The position numbers and the translations under genes are program-made. DNA of 64,000 nt. Origin: Montanilutibacter psychrotolerans. Lineage in GTDB: Bacteria; Pseudomonadota; Gammaproteobacteria; Xanthomonadales; Xanthomonadaceae. A model generated the notes under the pieces. That model was given only the letters and a program-made list of their open reading frames with translations. It did not search any database and was not told the origin of the DNA. Location: the NCBI RefSeq assembly GCF_003719825.1, contig NZ_RIBS01000003.1, positions 124,001 to 188,000 of the forward strand, given 5' to 3'. Every line of letters begins with the position of its first letter. Position 1 is the stretch's first letter. Of the stretch, positions 27,395-38,762 are shown piece by piece.

Positions 27395-29188
27395 TCAGCC
27401 CTGCCCGGCCGTGCCGTCGGCCGTCGGGGCGAGCTTCGGGCGCACCGAGACGTGCACTTCGGCCAACTGCTTGTCCGGCACCGGCGACGGCGCGCCGGTC
27501 ATCAGGCACTGCGCGGTGGTGGTCTTGGGGAACGCAATCACGTCGCGGATCGATTCGGTGCCGGCCATCAACGCGGCGATGCGGTCGATACCGAACGCGA
27601 TGCCACCGTGCGGCGGCGCGCCGAACTTGAGCGCATCGAGCAGGAAGCCGAACTTGCCCTCGGCCTCTTCCGCGCCGATGCCAAGCAGCTCGAACACCGC
27701 CGACTGCATCGCCGAGTTGTGGATGCGGATCGAACCGCCGCCGATCTCGTTGCCGTTGAGCACCATGTCGTAGCCGCGGCTGACCGCGGTCCTGGCGTTG
27801 GCGCGCAGGTCGGCGACATCGTCGACCGCCGGAGCGGTGAAGGGGTGGTGCAGCGCCACGTAGCGGCCCTCTTCCTCGTCCCACTCGAACATCGGGAAGT
27901 CGGTAACCCACAGCGGCGTCCAACCGTCGGCGACCAGGCCCAGGTCACGGCCAAGCTTGATGCGCACTGCGCCCATGAAGTCGCTGGCCGACTTGTAGCT
28001 GGCGGCCCCGAACAGCACCAGGTCGCCGCTGGCGGCCCCGGTGGCGGCCAGGATGGCGGTCAGCGTTGCGTCGTCCAGGAACTTGGCGATCGGCGAGGTG
28101 ACGCCCTCCAGGCCCTTGGCCAGGTCGTCCACCTTCATCCATGCCAGGCCCTTGGCACCGTGCTTGGCGGCATGCGCGGCAATGTCGTCGATCTGCTTGC
28201 GCGACAGCGACGCGGCGCCCGGCGCACGCAGCGCGACCACGCGGCCGTCCTCGTGGTTGGCCCAGTCGGTGAAGACCTTGAATTCGCAGGTCTTGACCAG
28301 CTCGGCGATGTCGGTGAACTCCAGCGGGATGCGCAGGTCGGGCTTGTCCGAGCCGAAGCGGCGCATGGCCTCTTCGTACGTCATGCGCGGGAACTGCGCG
28401 GCAAGCTCGACCCCCATCACCTCGCGGAACACCGAGCGGATCATCTCCTCGGTGAGATCCTGCACGTCGCGCTCGGACACCCACGCGAACTCCATGTCGA
28501 GCTGGGTGAACTCGAGCTGGCGGTCGGCGCGCAGCGCTTCGTCGCGGAAGCAGCGGGCAATCTGGTAGTAGCGGTCGAAGCCCGCCATCATCAGGATCTG
28601 CTTGAACAGCTGCGGCGATTGCGGGAGCGCGTAGAACTCGCCCTCGTGCATGCGCGCAGGCACCAGGAAGTCGCGCGCACCCTCGGGCGTGGCCTTGGTG
28701 AGGATGGGGGTTTCGATGTCCTGGAAGCCGCGTTCGTCGAGGTAACGACGCAGCGCCTGCACCAGCTTGATGCGGGTGCGCATCTTGCGCTGCATGTCCG
28801 GCGTGCGCAGGTCGAGGTAGCGGTACTTCAGGCGCACGTCCTCGCCCGGGTTCTCGTGGGCGTGGAACGGCAGCGGCTCGGCCTTGTTGAGCACTTCGAT
28901 CGCGCTGGCCAGCAGCTCGACCTTGCCGCTGCGGATCTTGTCGTTCGCGGCCTGGCGCAGCCGAACCGCGCCGGTGATGCGCACGCAGTCCTCGTACCCC
29001 AGCGCGGCGGCGGCCTTGAACAGCTCGGCGGTGTCGGAATCGACCACCAGCTGGACGACGCCCTCGTGGTCGCGCAGGTCGATGAAGACCACGTGGCTCT
29101 GGACGCGGGTGGTGTTCACCCAGCCGCACAGGGTCACGGTCTGGTCGATCAGGCTCTCGTCGACGAGGCCGCAATAGTGGGTACGCAT
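27395..29188 (-). CDS. aspS: Aspartyl-tRNA synthetase, bacterial type
   Basis: A class IIb synthetase, 597 residues. The start [16 protein letters not shown] at 29188 matches the family. The N-terminal OB anticodon-binding domain includes [20 protein letters not shown]. Motif 2 lies around [20 protein letters not shown], with [17 protein letters not shown] after it. The bacterial GAD insertion domain is in the middle ([20 protein letters not shown]). Motif 3 is [20 protein letters not shown]. Whether it is discriminating (Asp-only) or charges tRNA-Asn too depends on whether gatCAB is present in the genome, which is not visible here. Confidence 0.97.
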   Translation of the reverse strand: MRTHYCGLVDESLIDQTVTLCGWVNTTRVQSHVVFIDLRDHEGVVQLVVDSDTAELFKAAAALGYEDCVRITGAVRLRQAANDKIRSGKVELLASAIEVLNKAEPLPFHAHENPGEDVRLKYRYLDLRTPDMQRKMRTRIKLVQALRRYLDERGFQDIETPILTKATPEGARDFLVPARMHEGEFYALPQSPQLFKQILMMAGFDRYYQIARCFRDEALRADRQLEFTQLDMEFAWVSERDVQDLTEEMIRSVFREVMGVELAAQFPRMTYEEAMRRFGSDKPDLRIPLEFTDIAELVKTCEFKVFTDWANHEDGRVVALRAPGAASLSRKQIDDIAAHAAKHGAKGLAWMKVDDLAKGLEGVTSPIAKFLDDATLTAILAATGAASGDLVLFGAASYKSASDFMGAVRIKLGRDLGLVADGWTPLWVTDFPMFEWDEEEGRYVALHHPFTAPAVDDVADLRANARTAVSRGYDMVLNGNEIGGGSIRIHNSAMQSAVFELLGIGAEEAEGKFGFLLDALKFGAPPHGGIAFGIDRIAALMAGTESIRDVIAFPKTTTAQCLMTGAPSPVPDKQLAEVHVSVRPKLAPTADGTAGQG

Positions 29189-29433
29189 GGAAACTCCGGA
29201 ACGGATGCTGGCGCGGGCGGTCGGGACGATCCGCACGCGCAGGGCCGCACAGTTTAGCGGGTCTGCCGCGGGGGTTGGTCGGGGCCGGCGGCGCCTTTCC
29301 TTTACGGCCGCCAACCCACGGCGGAAACACGCGGCCTTAACCATTGCGGCGGGTTACTGCGCGAGCCATTGTGGCCGCCGTCACGCGCACCGCTGAAACC
29401 ACCGCTCCGCCACGTCCTTGGGGGAAAGCCAAC

Positions 29434-30861
29434 ATGCCGCAATTGCCATCGGAACCGTTCCCCACCGCCACCCACGCCATGCCGCGACGACAACTGCGCG
29501 GATGGTTGCTGGCCTGCCTGGTCGCCGTCTGCGGCATCGCCAGCGCCCAATCCGCCAACCAGAACCTGCGCGGCATGACGCGCGAGGCCCAGGCCCAGGC
29601 CATCACCCAGGCATTCGCGCAGCAGTCCGGCGGCCGCAGCATCGACGCCAACCAGCTGGGCTACTTGCTCGGCCAGGTCGATGGCCAGGGCTGGGATCTG
29701 GCCCGCATCACCACCGAGATCGCCCGCGTGGTCGCCGCCGGCAACGGCCAGTACGGCGATCAGGGCTACGACCAGGGCGGCTACGGTTACGGCAGCGGCA
29801 ACCAGGTCCAGTGCGAGAGCGTGGACAACCGCTACCGCGAGTGCCGCACGGGGTTCCGTGGCCGCGCCGTGATGGTCCGCAAGCTGTCCGACAGCGCCTG
29901 CAACGAAGGCCAGAACTGGGGCGCCCGCGACGGCATGGTGTGGGTGGATCGCGGCTGCCGCGCGGTGTTTGCCGAACAGGGCGGCTGGTCGGGCGGCAAC
30001 AACCGCGACCAGGTCCAGTGCGAAAGCGTGGACAACCGCTACCGCGAGTGCCGCACGGGGTTCCGTGGCCGCGCCGTGATGGTCCGCAAGCTGTCCGACA
30101 GCGCCTGCAACGAAGGCCAGAACTGGGGCGCGCGCGACGGCATGGTGTGGGTGGATCGCGGCTGCCGCGCGGTGTTCGCCGAGCAGGGCGGCTGGTCGGG
30201 TGGCAACAACCGCGACCAGGTCCAGTGCGAGAGCGTGGACAACCGCTACCGCGAATGCCGTACTGGCTTCCGGCGCCGCGCCGTGATGGTCCGGCAGCTG
30301 TCCGACCGCGCCTGCGTCGAGGGCAACAGCTGGGGCGCGCGTGACGGTTCGGTCTGGGTGAACAACGGCTGCCGCGCGATCTTCGGCGAGGGACGCGGCG
30401 GCAACGGCCACGGCCAGACGGGCCGCATGACGTGCGAAAGTCACGACAACCGGCGCATCACCTGCCCGTGGCCACCCCGCTACGGCCGGGCGACGGTGTC
30501 GCGCCGGCTGTCCAATTCGCCGTGCATCGAGGGCCACAGCTGGGGCCAGTCTTCGTCCACCGCGATCTGGGTGTCCAACGGCTGCCGTGCCGAGTTCCAG
30601 GGCAACGGCGACGGCGGATATGACGACGGTGACTATGCCGGCGGCGGTTACCCCGGCGGCGGCAACGGTGACTACCAGATCACCTGCAGCAGCCACTCCA
30701 ACCGCGGCAACCGCTGCAACTGGGACGCCTCCCGCTTTGGCCGCCCGCACCTGATCCGTCAACTCTCCAACGAGCCGTGCATCGAAGGTCGGACCTGGGG
30801 TTACGACGGCAACGCCGTGTGGGTCAGTAACCATTGCAGCGGCCGGTTCGGCGCGCGCTGA
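29434..30861 (+). CDS. Secreted DUF3011 multi-repeat protein
   Basis: A 475-residue protein. The ATG at 29434 has GGGGGAAAG about 7 nt upstream; an in-frame ATG at 29479 is an alternative. A signal peptide is present (LRGWLLACLVAVCGIASAQS). A helical segment follows (LRGMTREAQAQAITQAFAQQ), then a Gly/Tyr linker and five DUF3011 modules. Each module carries a VQCES...YRECRTGF start and a WVxxGCRAxF end, with four Cys per module that probably form disulfides. Modules 1 and 2 are identical at the protein level over about 67 residues, and module 3 is slightly diverged. Modules 4 and 5 are more distant (MTCESHDNRRITCPW; ITCSSHSNRGNRCNW). The function of DUF3011 is unknown. Divergent from aspS. Confidence 0.85.
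   Translation: MPQLPSEPFPTATHAMPRRQLRGWLLACLVAVCGIASAQSANQNLRGMTREAQAQAITQAFAQQSGGRSIDANQLGYLLGQVDGQGWDLARITTEIARVVAAGNGQYGDQGYDQGGYGYGSGNQVQCESVDNRYRECRTGFRGRAVMVRKLSDSACNEGQNWGARDGMVWVDRGCRAVFAEQGGWSGGNNRDQVQCESVDNRYRECRTGFRGRAVMVRKLSDSACNEGQNWGARDGMVWVDRGCRAVFAEQGGWSGGNNRDQVQCESVDNRYRECRTGFRRRAVMVRQLSDRACVEGNSWGARDGSVWVNNGCRAIFGEGRGGNGHGQTGRMTCESHDNRRITCPWPPRYGRATVSRRLSNSPCIEGHSWGQSSSTAIWVSNGCRAEFQGNGDGGYDDGDYAGGGYPGGGNGDYQITCSSHSNRGNRCNWDASRFGRPHLIRQLSNEPCIEGRTWGYDGNAVWVSNHCSGRFGAR
29803..30423 (+). repeat. Three tandem 207-bp repeats inside the DUF3011 gene
   Basis: Units begin with CAGGTCCAGTGCGA at 29803 and CAGGTCCAGTGCGA-like starts at 30010 and 30217. The spacing is exactly 207 bp (69 codons). 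Units 1 and 2 differ at only a handful of synonymous positions. Unit 3 diverges in its second half. Confidence 0.92.
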
Positions 30862-31088
30862 GGCACCCGACTTTCCACACGGTATGGCCAGCGGCAGCAC
30901 CTCGGTGCTGCCGCGTGGACCGGCGCCTGCCTTTACCCGACCGCGCGCCGGCCGTTCACGGCTCGACAATCAGCGCGCCGTCCGGTCTGGCGACGCGACA
31001 GCCGGGCCGCGCGGGCGCGGTTCAGCCGGTCGAGAGCGATGACTCGACAAACGTCGCCGGTCGCAATGGAATGGGCGGTGGGCGGCTC

Positions 31089-31144
31089 GTGCCTGGCAGG
31101 TCGTGCCTGGCAGATCGTGCTTTGCAGATCGTGACCGGCAGAGC
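31089..31144. repeat. 14-bp minisatellite, four units
   Basis: GTGCCTGGCAGGTC, GTGCCTGGCAGATC, GTGCTTTGCAGATC and GTGACCGGCAGAGC lie end to end just past the fmdB stop. The rest of 30862-31153 shows no gene. Confidence 0.75.
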
Positions 31145-31153
31145 GGCCGGTCG

Positions 31154-31474
31154 TCAGGCCGACGGACTGACCGGCTTGCTGGCGGGCGCGGGTGCCGGGT
31201 CGGCCTTGGGCTTGCCCGGTGCGCCGCTGTCGGCGGGCTTCGCGGCACCGGCGCTGCTGCCGCCGTCGGCGAGGTTGCGCTTCTTGTCGCCGTCCTTCTT
31301 GAAGTCGGTTTCATACCAGCCACCGCCGGCCAGGCGGAACTGCGGCGCGGTCAGCTGCCGACCCACTTCCGACTGTCCGCATTCGGGGCAATCGACCGGA
31401 TCCGGGTCGGACATCTTCTGCAGGCGGTCGAACTGGTGGCCGCAGGCGGCGCACCCGAAAGCGTAGATCGGCAT
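31154..31474 (-). CDS. FmdB-family zinc-ribbon protein
   Basis: A 106-residue protein from the ATG at 31474. The N-terminal zinc ribbon has two CxxC pairs (FGCAACGHQFDRLQKM and VDCPECGQSEVGRQL). The family-typical FRLAGGGWYETDFKKDGDKK follows, then a low-complexity Ala/Pro/Lys tail (GKPKADPAPAPASKPVSPSA). The FmdB name comes from a formamidase operon regulator, but the biochemical role is unknown. In this group of bacteria it usually lies just upstream of aspS. Here the DUF3011 gene, on the opposite strand, sits between them. Confidence 0.88.
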   Translation of the reverse strand: MPIYAFGCAACGHQFDRLQKMSDPDPVDCPECGQSEVGRQLTAPQFRLAGGGWYETDFKKDGDKKRNLADGGSSAGAAKPADSGAPGKPKADPAPAPASKPVSPSA

Positions 31475-31706
31475 GGTGGAGATTCGTTCGGCGGTGGACC
31501 AGCCTGACCAGATGGGGGCGTTGCTGCCGGAATCAAGGTGAACCACCGCCAAGCCCGGCCCCGGCGCCCAGACCCGATGCCCCCAGGCGCCCCACCCTCG
31601 CCTCGCGCCCGACCGGGCCACGAAACCGGCGCACCCCATGCCCGCCACCCGGTGTCAACCGCCGCCGGATGCCTATACTCGGCAACGACTCCGCACGGGC
31701 CCCTCC

Positions 31707-32612
31707 ATGCCACTGCACGCCTACCGCGTCGACGCGTTCACCACCACGCCCGGACAGGGCAATGCCGCCGGCGTGGTCACCGATGCCGCCGGACTGGATC
31801 CGGCACAGATGCAGGCCATCGCCGCGGAGCTGGGATGCTCCGAAACCGCCTTCGTGCTGCCCGCTTCCGGGCCCGACCACGACCTGCAGCTGCGCTTCTT
31901 CACTCCGACCGTCGAAGTTCCGGTGTGCGGCCACGCCACCATCGCCGCGCATTTCGTGCTGGCCAGCGCCAGCGGGCACACCGGCGTGATCCACCAGCTC
32001 AGCGGTGCCGGCGTGCAACGCATCGAGACCGTGCGCGATGACCAAGGGATCGCCGTGCGGATCCGGCAGAACCGGCCGGAGTTCCGCGAGCCGCTCGCGC
32101 CCGAGCTGGTTCCCGAGGTGATGGCGGCGCTGGGCGTGGGCATCACCGACCTGGATTTCCGGTGCCCGCTGCAGTTCGTCAGCACCGGCCACGGCAAGCT
32201 GCTGCTCGGCATCGAGCGACGCGACCGGCTGCGCGAGCTGCGGCCCGACTTCGCGCAGCTGGCCGAATTGAGCCCGCTGGTGGGTAGCAATGGCTATTAC
32301 GTGTTCACGCTGGACAGCGCGGACGACGACGACGCGCTCTGCCACGGGCGCATGTTCGCACCGGCGATCGGCATCGAAGAGGACCCGGTGACCGGCAACG
32401 CCAACGGGCCGCTCGGCGCCTACCTCGTGCGCCACGGCCTGCTGCTCACGGTCGGTGGGTTCACGCGTTTCCGCGCGCGCCAGCAGGCCGCGAACGGCCG
32501 CGGCGGCTTTGTCGATGTCAGCGTGCGCGCCGAAGGCGACATCCCGGTGGAGGTCGAGATCGAAGGCCGCGCCGTGATGGGCCCGCAGGTGGCGTTGACC
32601 TCGATCCGCTAG
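31707..32612 (+). CDS. PhzF-family epimerase/isomerase
   Basis: A 301-residue member of the PhzF/diaminopimelate-epimerase-fold family. The start at 31707 (PLHAYRVDAFT) fits; the frame is open 69 bp upstream. GQGNAAGVVTDAAGLD and the catalytic-Glu motif GCSETAFVLPAS are present. VPVCGHATIAAHFVLASA and EEDPVTGNANGPLGAYLVRH complete the two related halves. No phenazine genes are nearby, so a general isomerase role is more likely and the substrate is unknown. It converges with the toxin gene at 32649, leaving 36 bp. Confidence 0.92.
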   Translation: MPLHAYRVDAFTTTPGQGNAAGVVTDAAGLDPAQMQAIAAELGCSETAFVLPASGPDHDLQLRFFTPTVEVPVCGHATIAAHFVLASASGHTGVIHQLSGAGVQRIETVRDDQGIAVRIRQNRPEFREPLAPELVPEVMAALGVGITDLDFRCPLQFVSTGHGKLLLGIERRDRLRELRPDFAQLAELSPLVGSNGYYVFTLDSADDDDALCHGRMFAPAIGIEEDPVTGNANGPLGAYLVRHGLLLTVGGFTRFRARQQAANGRGGFVDVSVRAEGDIPVEVEIEGRAVMGPQVALTSIR

Positions 32613-32648
32613 CTGGCATCGCTCAGGCGGTTCTACACAACTGGCCAC

Positions 32649-33278
32649 TCACATCGACAGCGCCGCTTCCAGTAGTGGCTTCGCCCATTCCGGCGTCCGC
32701 TCAAGCGACGTCACGTCGTCCGGCCAGGTGAGCTTGCCCGAAGCCATCTCCGCGACCAGCAACGGGTCCGGAATCGCTTCTCCCGGCGCAACGTCGACAC
32801 TGTTGTCGTACACCTGCAGGTGCGCCAGGTACGGCATGAGCGCAATCAGGTTTTCCAGCGCAACAGGGTAACGCTCGCGGATCTTGCCCTCGGGAATGCC
32901 GTGCCCGCCCACAGCCACTCGAGCACTGACGCGAGCGATGTGCTGCTCTGGCGATGACAGGCCGCAGAACCAGATCATCACGTCATGCGTCTTGGCGGCT
33001 GCCTTGATCTTCGACGGAACAGTTCGGCCACCCAGCGTGGTCTCGAAGGCAAAGTGTGCGCCACGGGCGACGGCCTCATCCAGACGCCGCATGCCTTCCT
33101 GCCACGCGATCGCATTGGCCTGGGCCTGGTCACAGCCGGTTTCGGCGATGAGCTCACGCGCAAACGCATCGGGGTTGAACCATGCCAGCCCATCCCGCTC
33201 CAGCAAATGTCCGCCGATCGAACTCTTGCCCGCGCCATTTACCCCTGCGAGGACAAAGAGAACGGGGCGCGCCTTCAA
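32649..33278 (-). CDS. Zeta-toxin-family kinase (toxin of a TA pair)
   Basis: A 209-residue P-loop kinase. Walker A is LAGVNGAGKSSIGGHLLE. FNPDAFARELIAETG carries the catalytic-type Asp, and AHFAFETTLGGRTVPSKI corresponds to the substrate-binding Glu/Thr region. IARVSARVAVGGHGIPEGKI provides the Arg residues of the lid. Zeta toxins phosphorylate UDP-N-acetylglucosamine and poison peptidoglycan synthesis; that substrate is inferred from the family. The start is a TTG at 33278 overlapping the antitoxin stop (TTGA), with GGGGAGAG just upstream. A rare start codon plus coupling would keep toxin below antitoxin. Confidence 0.88.
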   Translation of the reverse strand: MKARPVLFVLAGVNGAGKSSIGGHLLERDGLAWFNPDAFARELIAETGCDQAQANAIAWQEGMRRLDEAVARGAHFAFETTLGGRTVPSKIKAAAKTHDVMIWFCGLSSPEQHIARVSARVAVGGHGIPEGKIRERYPVALENLIALMPYLAHLQVYDNSVDVAPGEAIPDPLLVAEMASGKLTWPDDVTSLERTPEWAKPLLEAALSM

Positions 33279-33631
33279 TGACTCTCCCCGGCCTTGACCT
33301 TACCGCCGAGCTTGGCAGGACCACGCATCAGCAAACGGAGGCGAGTGCCGGCGTCTGCAGCCTGTAGTGACGCCAAACGCTCGTCGAAGCGGTGGCGAAG
33401 CGCATCGAGTGCCGACGCGTTCCTGGATTCGGCCTCATGCAGGGCGCGCACGATGGTGCCGTACTCCTCGACCGAGAGGATCACCGCTTCGGGCTCGTTG
33501 TGATTGGTCACTACGACCTTGCCTTCGCGGCTGACAGCTTTCATGACACCGCGCCAGCCAAGCTTCTTCACATCGGAGGCCGGCGTGCGGGGAAGATCCT
33601 CGATCGAATCGAGATTGAGAGGCAGGGCCAC
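33275..33631 (-). CDS. Phd/YefM-type antitoxin
   Basis: A 118-residue protein from a GTG at 33631 (AGGAGCG about 7 nt upstream). The N-terminal half has a Phd/YefM-like DNA-binding fold: SDVKKLGWRGVMKAVSREGK, then VVVTNHNEPEAVILSVEEYG. The C-terminal helical part (IVRALHEAESRNASALDALR) probably wraps the toxin. The classic zeta partner is epsilon; this Phd-type partner is a different antitoxin class. Longer in-frame starts upstream would run through the promoter and operator and are rejected. It is directly coupled to the zeta-type gene. Confidence 0.85.
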   Translation of the reverse strand: MALPLNLDSIEDLPRTPASDVKKLGWRGVMKAVSREGKVVVTNHNEPEAVILSVEEYGTIVRALHEAESRNASALDALRHRFDERLASLQAADAGTRLRLLMRGPAKLGGKVKAGESH

Positions 33632-33663
33632 GGTTCGCTCCTGCGCCTGGGGGCGCAGGTGGA

Positions 33664-33694
33664 AATATACCCTTTTTTGCCATTTTGGCAAAAA
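33664..33694 (-). promoter_or_regulatory. Promoter and palindromic operator of the TA pair
   Basis: Minus strand: TTGCCA (-35, 33691-33686), a 16-nt spacer, then TATATT (-10, 33669-33664). A perfect 9-bp inverted repeat TTTTTGCCA/TGGCAAAAA (33674-33682 and 33686-33694, spacer TTT) covers the -35 box and the spacer. That is the expected position for autorepression by a Phd-type antitoxin. The AT-richness stands out in this GC-rich DNA. Confidence 0.75.
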
Positions 33695-33830
33695 TGACCG
33701 AACTACCGGGCCCGCGGTTCGCCCAGCTCGCCGACGCCGGCGAGCGGCGCTGGCTCGACATCCACCGGGGCCCGCGTGGCACACGCCGCGCAACCGTCAG
33801 ACGGGCGTCAGCGACACCGCACTGGATGAC

Positions 33831-35732
<1,902 letters not shown>

Positions 35733-36130
35733 CAGCAGGTTCCAGGTGGTGCCGCGCCGGCAGACCCGCGGCGGCAACGGACACGCGTCGGTGGCGACGG
35801 TGGCCGCCGGAGGGCGGGGCACACGTCGACCGGGGGCGGTCGGGCCGGGCAGTCTAACAGCGATGCCGGCACCAGCCCTCCTCCGGGGCTCGTGCCAAGG
35901 CGGATAGGCGACGCGCGGCGGCGGCGATGGCCGTCGAAATCGGCGCTGGGGCGCGCTGGGCATCGGTTACCATCGGGCATGTCGCCATCTGCGTGCGGTT
36001 TTCCGCCGGCCCCGATCCCGGGGCCGCGACCGCAACCCGCCATCGCGACGCCTGCACTATCCCTTCGCTGCCCGCTGGCAGCCGTCCGCCCCCGACGCCC
36101 GTCCCCGGAGCGTCCCAGAACGGAGACCCG
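35733..36130. other. 398-bp divergent intergenic region
   Basis: Holds the 5' sides of the ABC-F gene and the antiporter gene. Both frames stay open upstream of the chosen starts, but the extra residues are Arg/Pro/Ala-rich and unlike either family. I see no clear -35/-10 pair or repeat. Confidence 0.45.
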
Positions 36131-37894
36131 ATGGAGTTCCCCATCCCGCTGATCGCCCTGCTCGCATCCAACCCCGCCGCCCAGTCCGGACCGGCGGTGC
36201 AACACCACACCCCGCTGATCGCCCTGCTCGCCTCCAGCCTGGTACTGGCCTTCATCTTCGGCTCGATAGCCAATCGCCTGAAGCTGTCGCCGCTGGCCGG
36301 CTACCTGATTGCCGGCATCGTGATCGGGCCATTCACGCCGGGCTTCGTCGCCGACGAGAACCTGGCATTCGAGATTTCCGAGATCGGCGTGATCCTGCTG
36401 ATGTTCGGCGTGGGCCTGCACTTTTCGCTGCGCGACCTGATGTCGGTCAAGACGATCGCGGTGCCCGGCGCGGTGGTGCAGATCGCCGTGGCGACCGCGC
36501 TGGGCTGGGGCCTGGCGCTGGCGCTGGGCTGGAGCCACGGCGCCGGCCTGGTATTCGGCCTGGCGTTGTCAGTGGCCAGCACCGTCGTGCTGCTGCGCGC
36601 GCTGGAAGACCGTCGCCTGCTGGAATCCGAGCGCGGCCGCATCGCGGTGGGCTGGCTGATCGTCGAAGACCTGGCGATGGTGATCGCGCTGGTCCTGCTG
36701 CCGGCGCTGGCCGGCGCGCTGGGCGGCAAATCCGCCAGCGCCGGCGACCTCAGTCTGGGCGCGTCGCTGCTGCTGACCCTGGGCAAGCTCACCGCGTTCG
36801 TGGTGGTGATGCTGGTGGTCGGCCGGCGCGTCATCCCGTGGGTGCTCGAGCGCGTTGCCGGGACCGGCTCGCGCGAGCTGTTCACGCTGTGTGTGCTGGC
36901 GATCGCGATGGGCGTGGCATTCGGATCGACCTACCTGTTCGGTGTGTCGGTCGCGCTCGGCGCGTTCTTCGCCGGCATGATGCTCAACGAGTCCGAGTTC
37001 AGCCACAAGGCGGCCGCCGACTCGCTGCCGATGCGCGACGCATTCGCTGTGTTGTTCTTTGTGTCGATCGGCATGTTGTTCGACCCCAGCGTGGTGCTGG
37101 ACAACCCGCTGGCGGTGCTGGCCACGTTCCTGGTGATCGTGATCGGAAAATCGCTGGCGGCGTTTGCGATCGTTCGCGCGTTCGGCCGCAGCAACTCGAT
37201 CGCGCTGACGATCTCGGCCAGTCTGGCGCAGATCGGCGAGTTCTCCTTCATCCTGGCCGGCATCGGCGTCGACATCGACGTACTGCCCGCCGAGGGCCGT
37301 GACCTGGTGCTGGCCGGCGCACTGCTGTCGATCATCGCCAACCCGCTGATCTTCGCCGCGCTGGACAAGTGGCAGGCACGCGCCGATGCCCATGCCGTCA
37401 GCAAGGGCATGCCCGTCGACGACCCGCCACCGCAGCCGATCGACATCGCCGGCCACGCGATCGTGGTCGGCTTCGGACGGGTCGGCAGCCACCTGGCCAA
37501 GCTGTTGCACGAGCGCGGCGTACCGGTGGTGGTGATCGAGGACGATGGCGACCGCGCCGACCAGGCACGCGCCGCCGGCTTGCCCGTGGTGCGCGGCAAC
37601 GCCGTGCACGAGCGCGTGCTGCTGGAGGCGTCGCCAGGCGAGGCCACGATGGCGGTGTTCGCGATCCCGCAACCGCTGGAAGCCGGCGAGGCGATGGAAC
37701 GGCTCAAGAAGCTCAATCCGGCGTTGACCATCCTGGCGCGCGCGCACAGCGAGACCGAGGTCCGCCACCTGCTCGCCCACGGTGCCGATGCAGCAGTGCT
37801 GGCCGAACGCGAACTCGCCCACAGCATCGCCGAGATGGTGATGGCAACACCGCACTATCGCGGCAACCGCCACCTGCCGCCGGCAATCGCCTGA
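36131..37894 (+). CDS. KefB/YbaL-type cation:proton antiporter with TrkA-N domain
   Basis: A 587-residue inner-membrane antiporter. About 12 transmembrane helices include [40 protein letters not shown] and [20 protein letters not shown]. The conserved [20 protein letters not shown] and [19 protein letters not shown] motifs of the CPA2 family are present. A C-terminal RCK/TrkA-N domain begins [20 protein letters not shown] (NAD-binding GxGxxG). Family members exchange K+ or Na+ for H+; YbaL is the closest by architecture. The ATG at 36131 is chosen for the hydrophobic N-terminus. It is 31 bp upstream of yceH. Confidence 0.92.
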   Translation: MEFPIPLIALLASNPAAQSGPAVQHHTPLIALLASSLVLAFIFGSIANRLKLSPLAGYLIAGIVIGPFTPGFVADENLAFEISEIGVILLMFGVGLHFSLRDLMSVKTIAVPGAVVQIAVATALGWGLALALGWSHGAGLVFGLALSVASTVVLLRALEDRRLLESERGRIAVGWLIVEDLAMVIALVLLPALAGALGGKSASAGDLSLGASLLLTLGKLTAFVVVMLVVGRRVIPWVLERVAGTGSRELFTLCVLAIAMGVAFGSTYLFGVSVALGAFFAGMMLNESEFSHKAAADSLPMRDAFAVLFFVSIGMLFDPSVVLDNPLAVLATFLVIVIGKSLAAFAIVRAFGRSNSIALTISASLAQIGEFSFILAGIGVDIDVLPAEGRDLVLAGALLSIIANPLIFAALDKWQARADAHAVSKGMPVDDPPPQPIDIAGHAIVVGFGRVGSHLAKLLHERGVPVVVIEDDGDRADQARAAGLPVVRGNAVHERVLLEASPGEATMAVFAIPQPLEAGEAMERLKKLNPALTILARAHSETEVRHLLAHGADAAVLAERELAHSIAEMVMATPHYRGNRHLPPAIA

Positions 37895-37925
37895 CCCTTC
37901 CACCTACCAGCAGACCAGCATCCCG

Positions 37926-38564
37926 ATGGACGACAACGACAGCAAACGCGCGCAACTCAGCACCACCGAGGCGCGCATCCTCGCCTGCCTGGTGGAGAAG
38001 GAAGCGACCACACCCGACACCTACCCGCTGACGCTCAACGCGATCGTGGTTGCCTGCAACCAGAAGACCGCGCGCGAGCCGACGATGGAACTCGAGCCCG
38101 GCGAGACCGCACACGCCTTGCGTCAACTCGAACCGCGCGGCTGGGTGAAATCGCAGCACAGCGCGCGGGCCGAACGCTACGAGCACCGCATGGCCGCCGT
38201 GCTCGGCGTGACGCGCGCGCAGACGGCATTGCTGGCGCTGCTGATGCTGCGCGGGCCACAGACCGCGCACGAGCTGCTGGCGCGCAGCGACCGCATGGCG
38301 AAGTTCGACTCCGCCGACGACGTGCAGTACGCGCTCGAACGCCTCGCGCAGCGCGAACCGGCGCTGGTCACCGTGCTGCCACGCCAGTCCGGTCAGCGGG
38401 GCGAGCGGTACGCACACCTGCTTTGCGGCGAACCGGATGCGTCGGCGATTGCCGCGTCCGCGACGGCGGCGGGCCCGTCACGCGGTGCGCTGGAAGATCG
38501 CATCGCCGCCCTGGAAGCGCGCATCGAGGCACTGGAAGCGCGCCGGGATGCGCACGCCAGCTAA
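37926..38564 (+). CDS. YceH-family protein (DUF480)
   Basis: A 212-residue protein of the conserved UPF0502/YceH family, which folds as two winged-helix domains. [20 protein letters not shown] and [20 protein letters not shown] are the family signature. The second winged helix starts near [21 protein letters not shown] short coiled coil ends the protein ([20 protein letters not shown]). The function is unknown; DNA binding is plausible. It probably shares a transcript with the antiporter. Confidence 0.9.
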   Translation: MDDNDSKRAQLSTTEARILACLVEKEATTPDTYPLTLNAIVVACNQKTAREPTMELEPGETAHALRQLEPRGWVKSQHSARAERYEHRMAAVLGVTRAQTALLALLMLRGPQTAHELLARSDRMAKFDSADDVQYALERLAQREPALVTVLPRQSGQRGERYAHLLCGEPDASAIAASATAAGPSRGALEDRIAALEARIEALEARRDAHAS

Positions 38565-38762
38565 GGGAGCGGCTTCCCACGCGGTGATTGCAGCGGTATC
38601 GGAAGTCACACGGTTCCCCGATGCGCGGCGCTGTCCGCGCTGTCCGATACCCCGCGATGGTCGCGTTGCAACAGGGGATGAGGGCGAGGTCGCCGTGTAC
38701 GTCGGCGCGGCCTCGGCGCGCACCCGCTGCGCCTGCATGCCCCGCCACGCCAGGGAGGAGGC

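Noticed and set aside
29803-30423. CRISPR-like array
   Set aside because: The repeats are 207 bp, contiguous and coding, with no spacers.
35927-36130. N-terminal extension of the antiporter by 68 codons
   Set aside because: The extra residues are Arg/Pro-rich and precede a natural hydrophobic start at 36131.
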